DNA from: Chondrus crispus
Taxonomy: Eukaryota > Rhodophyta > Florideophyceae > Gigartinales > Gigartinaceae
DNA length: 64,000 nucleotides
Assembly: GCF_000350225.1 (NCBI RefSeq)
Contig: NW_005179189.1
Location: 1 to 64,000 of the forward strand
Reading direction: 5' to 3'
A model generated the notes under the pieces. It ran no database searches, had not been told where the DNA came from, and worked only from the letters and a program-made list of their open reading frames with translations. Of this stretch, positions 63,930 through 64,000 are shown one piece after another. Within the stretch, counting starts at the first letter, position 1. The number at the start of each line of letters is the position of its first letter. A program made the position numbers and the translations under genes.

Positions 63930-64000
63930 GATTGGGCTGTAATAAATTCAGCAGCAGAGGGCCACTCGAACTCCGGGGAGTCCGGAGGGATAGTAACACC

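Overview
The window is nuclear DNA from a eukaryote, most likely a photosynthetic one and plausibly a florideophyte red alga such as Chondrus; the species is inference. Eukaryotic hallmarks are a GT-AG intron, degraded cullin-3, KDM5/JmjC and HECT fragments, and Ty3/gypsy, Ty1/copia, Tc1/mariner, pogo, Harbinger and piggyBac elements. A fragment of Mfd/TRCF, a bacterial-type helicase that plants and algae keep for plastids, suggests a plastid-bearing host. A 100-N assembly gap lies at 18478-18577.

Layout. (1) 1-4.4 kb: broken host-gene fragments (cullin-3 N-terminal half, then KDM5 JmjC plus zinc finger) and a spliced acidic-protein gene. (2) 4.8-9.2 kb: a pile-up of minus-strand Ty3/gypsy remnants sharing one LTR family. 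(3) 9.2-17.9 kb: the only clearly host-like, mostly intact genes: a bZIP-like ORF, a secreted cysteine-rich repeat protein and, convergent to it, a secreted FG-GAP/ASPIC-UnbV beta-propeller-type protein. (4) 17.9-22.4 kb: GC-rich, low-complexity, apparently non-coding DNA around the gap. (5) 22.48-27.07 kb: a copia element bounded by identical 93-bp LTRs and a CGTTC target-site duplication, but with a frameshifted pol. (6) 27.1-38.9 kb: class II transposons: a Tc1/mariner element with about 206-bp inverted repeats, a Harbinger-like transposase, a pogo-like transposase, and a piggyBac-type transposase with a YqaJ-type nuclease domain inside its catalytic core, itself split by a 2.4-kb pogo/mariner-like element. 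(7) 39.2-48.4 kb: an LTR with polypurine tract, 5 kb of unassigned interior, and a broken chromovirus pol. (8) 48.5-49.6 kb: an in-frame Mfd-HECT chimera, also broken. (9) 49.6-64 kb: mostly unassigned AT-rich DNA with a solo LTR (TSD GTATT), a fragment paralogous to one at 9.3 kb, and a second type of gypsy integrase running off the right edge.

Almost everything here is mobile or decayed. Most interesting are the piggyBac/YqaJ composite transposase, the chimeric host-gene fragments (Mfd-HECT, cullin-KDM5), which suggest capture or shuffling of gene pieces, and two adjacent hairpins in the gypsy LTR family that are kept by compensatory substitutions in three copies.
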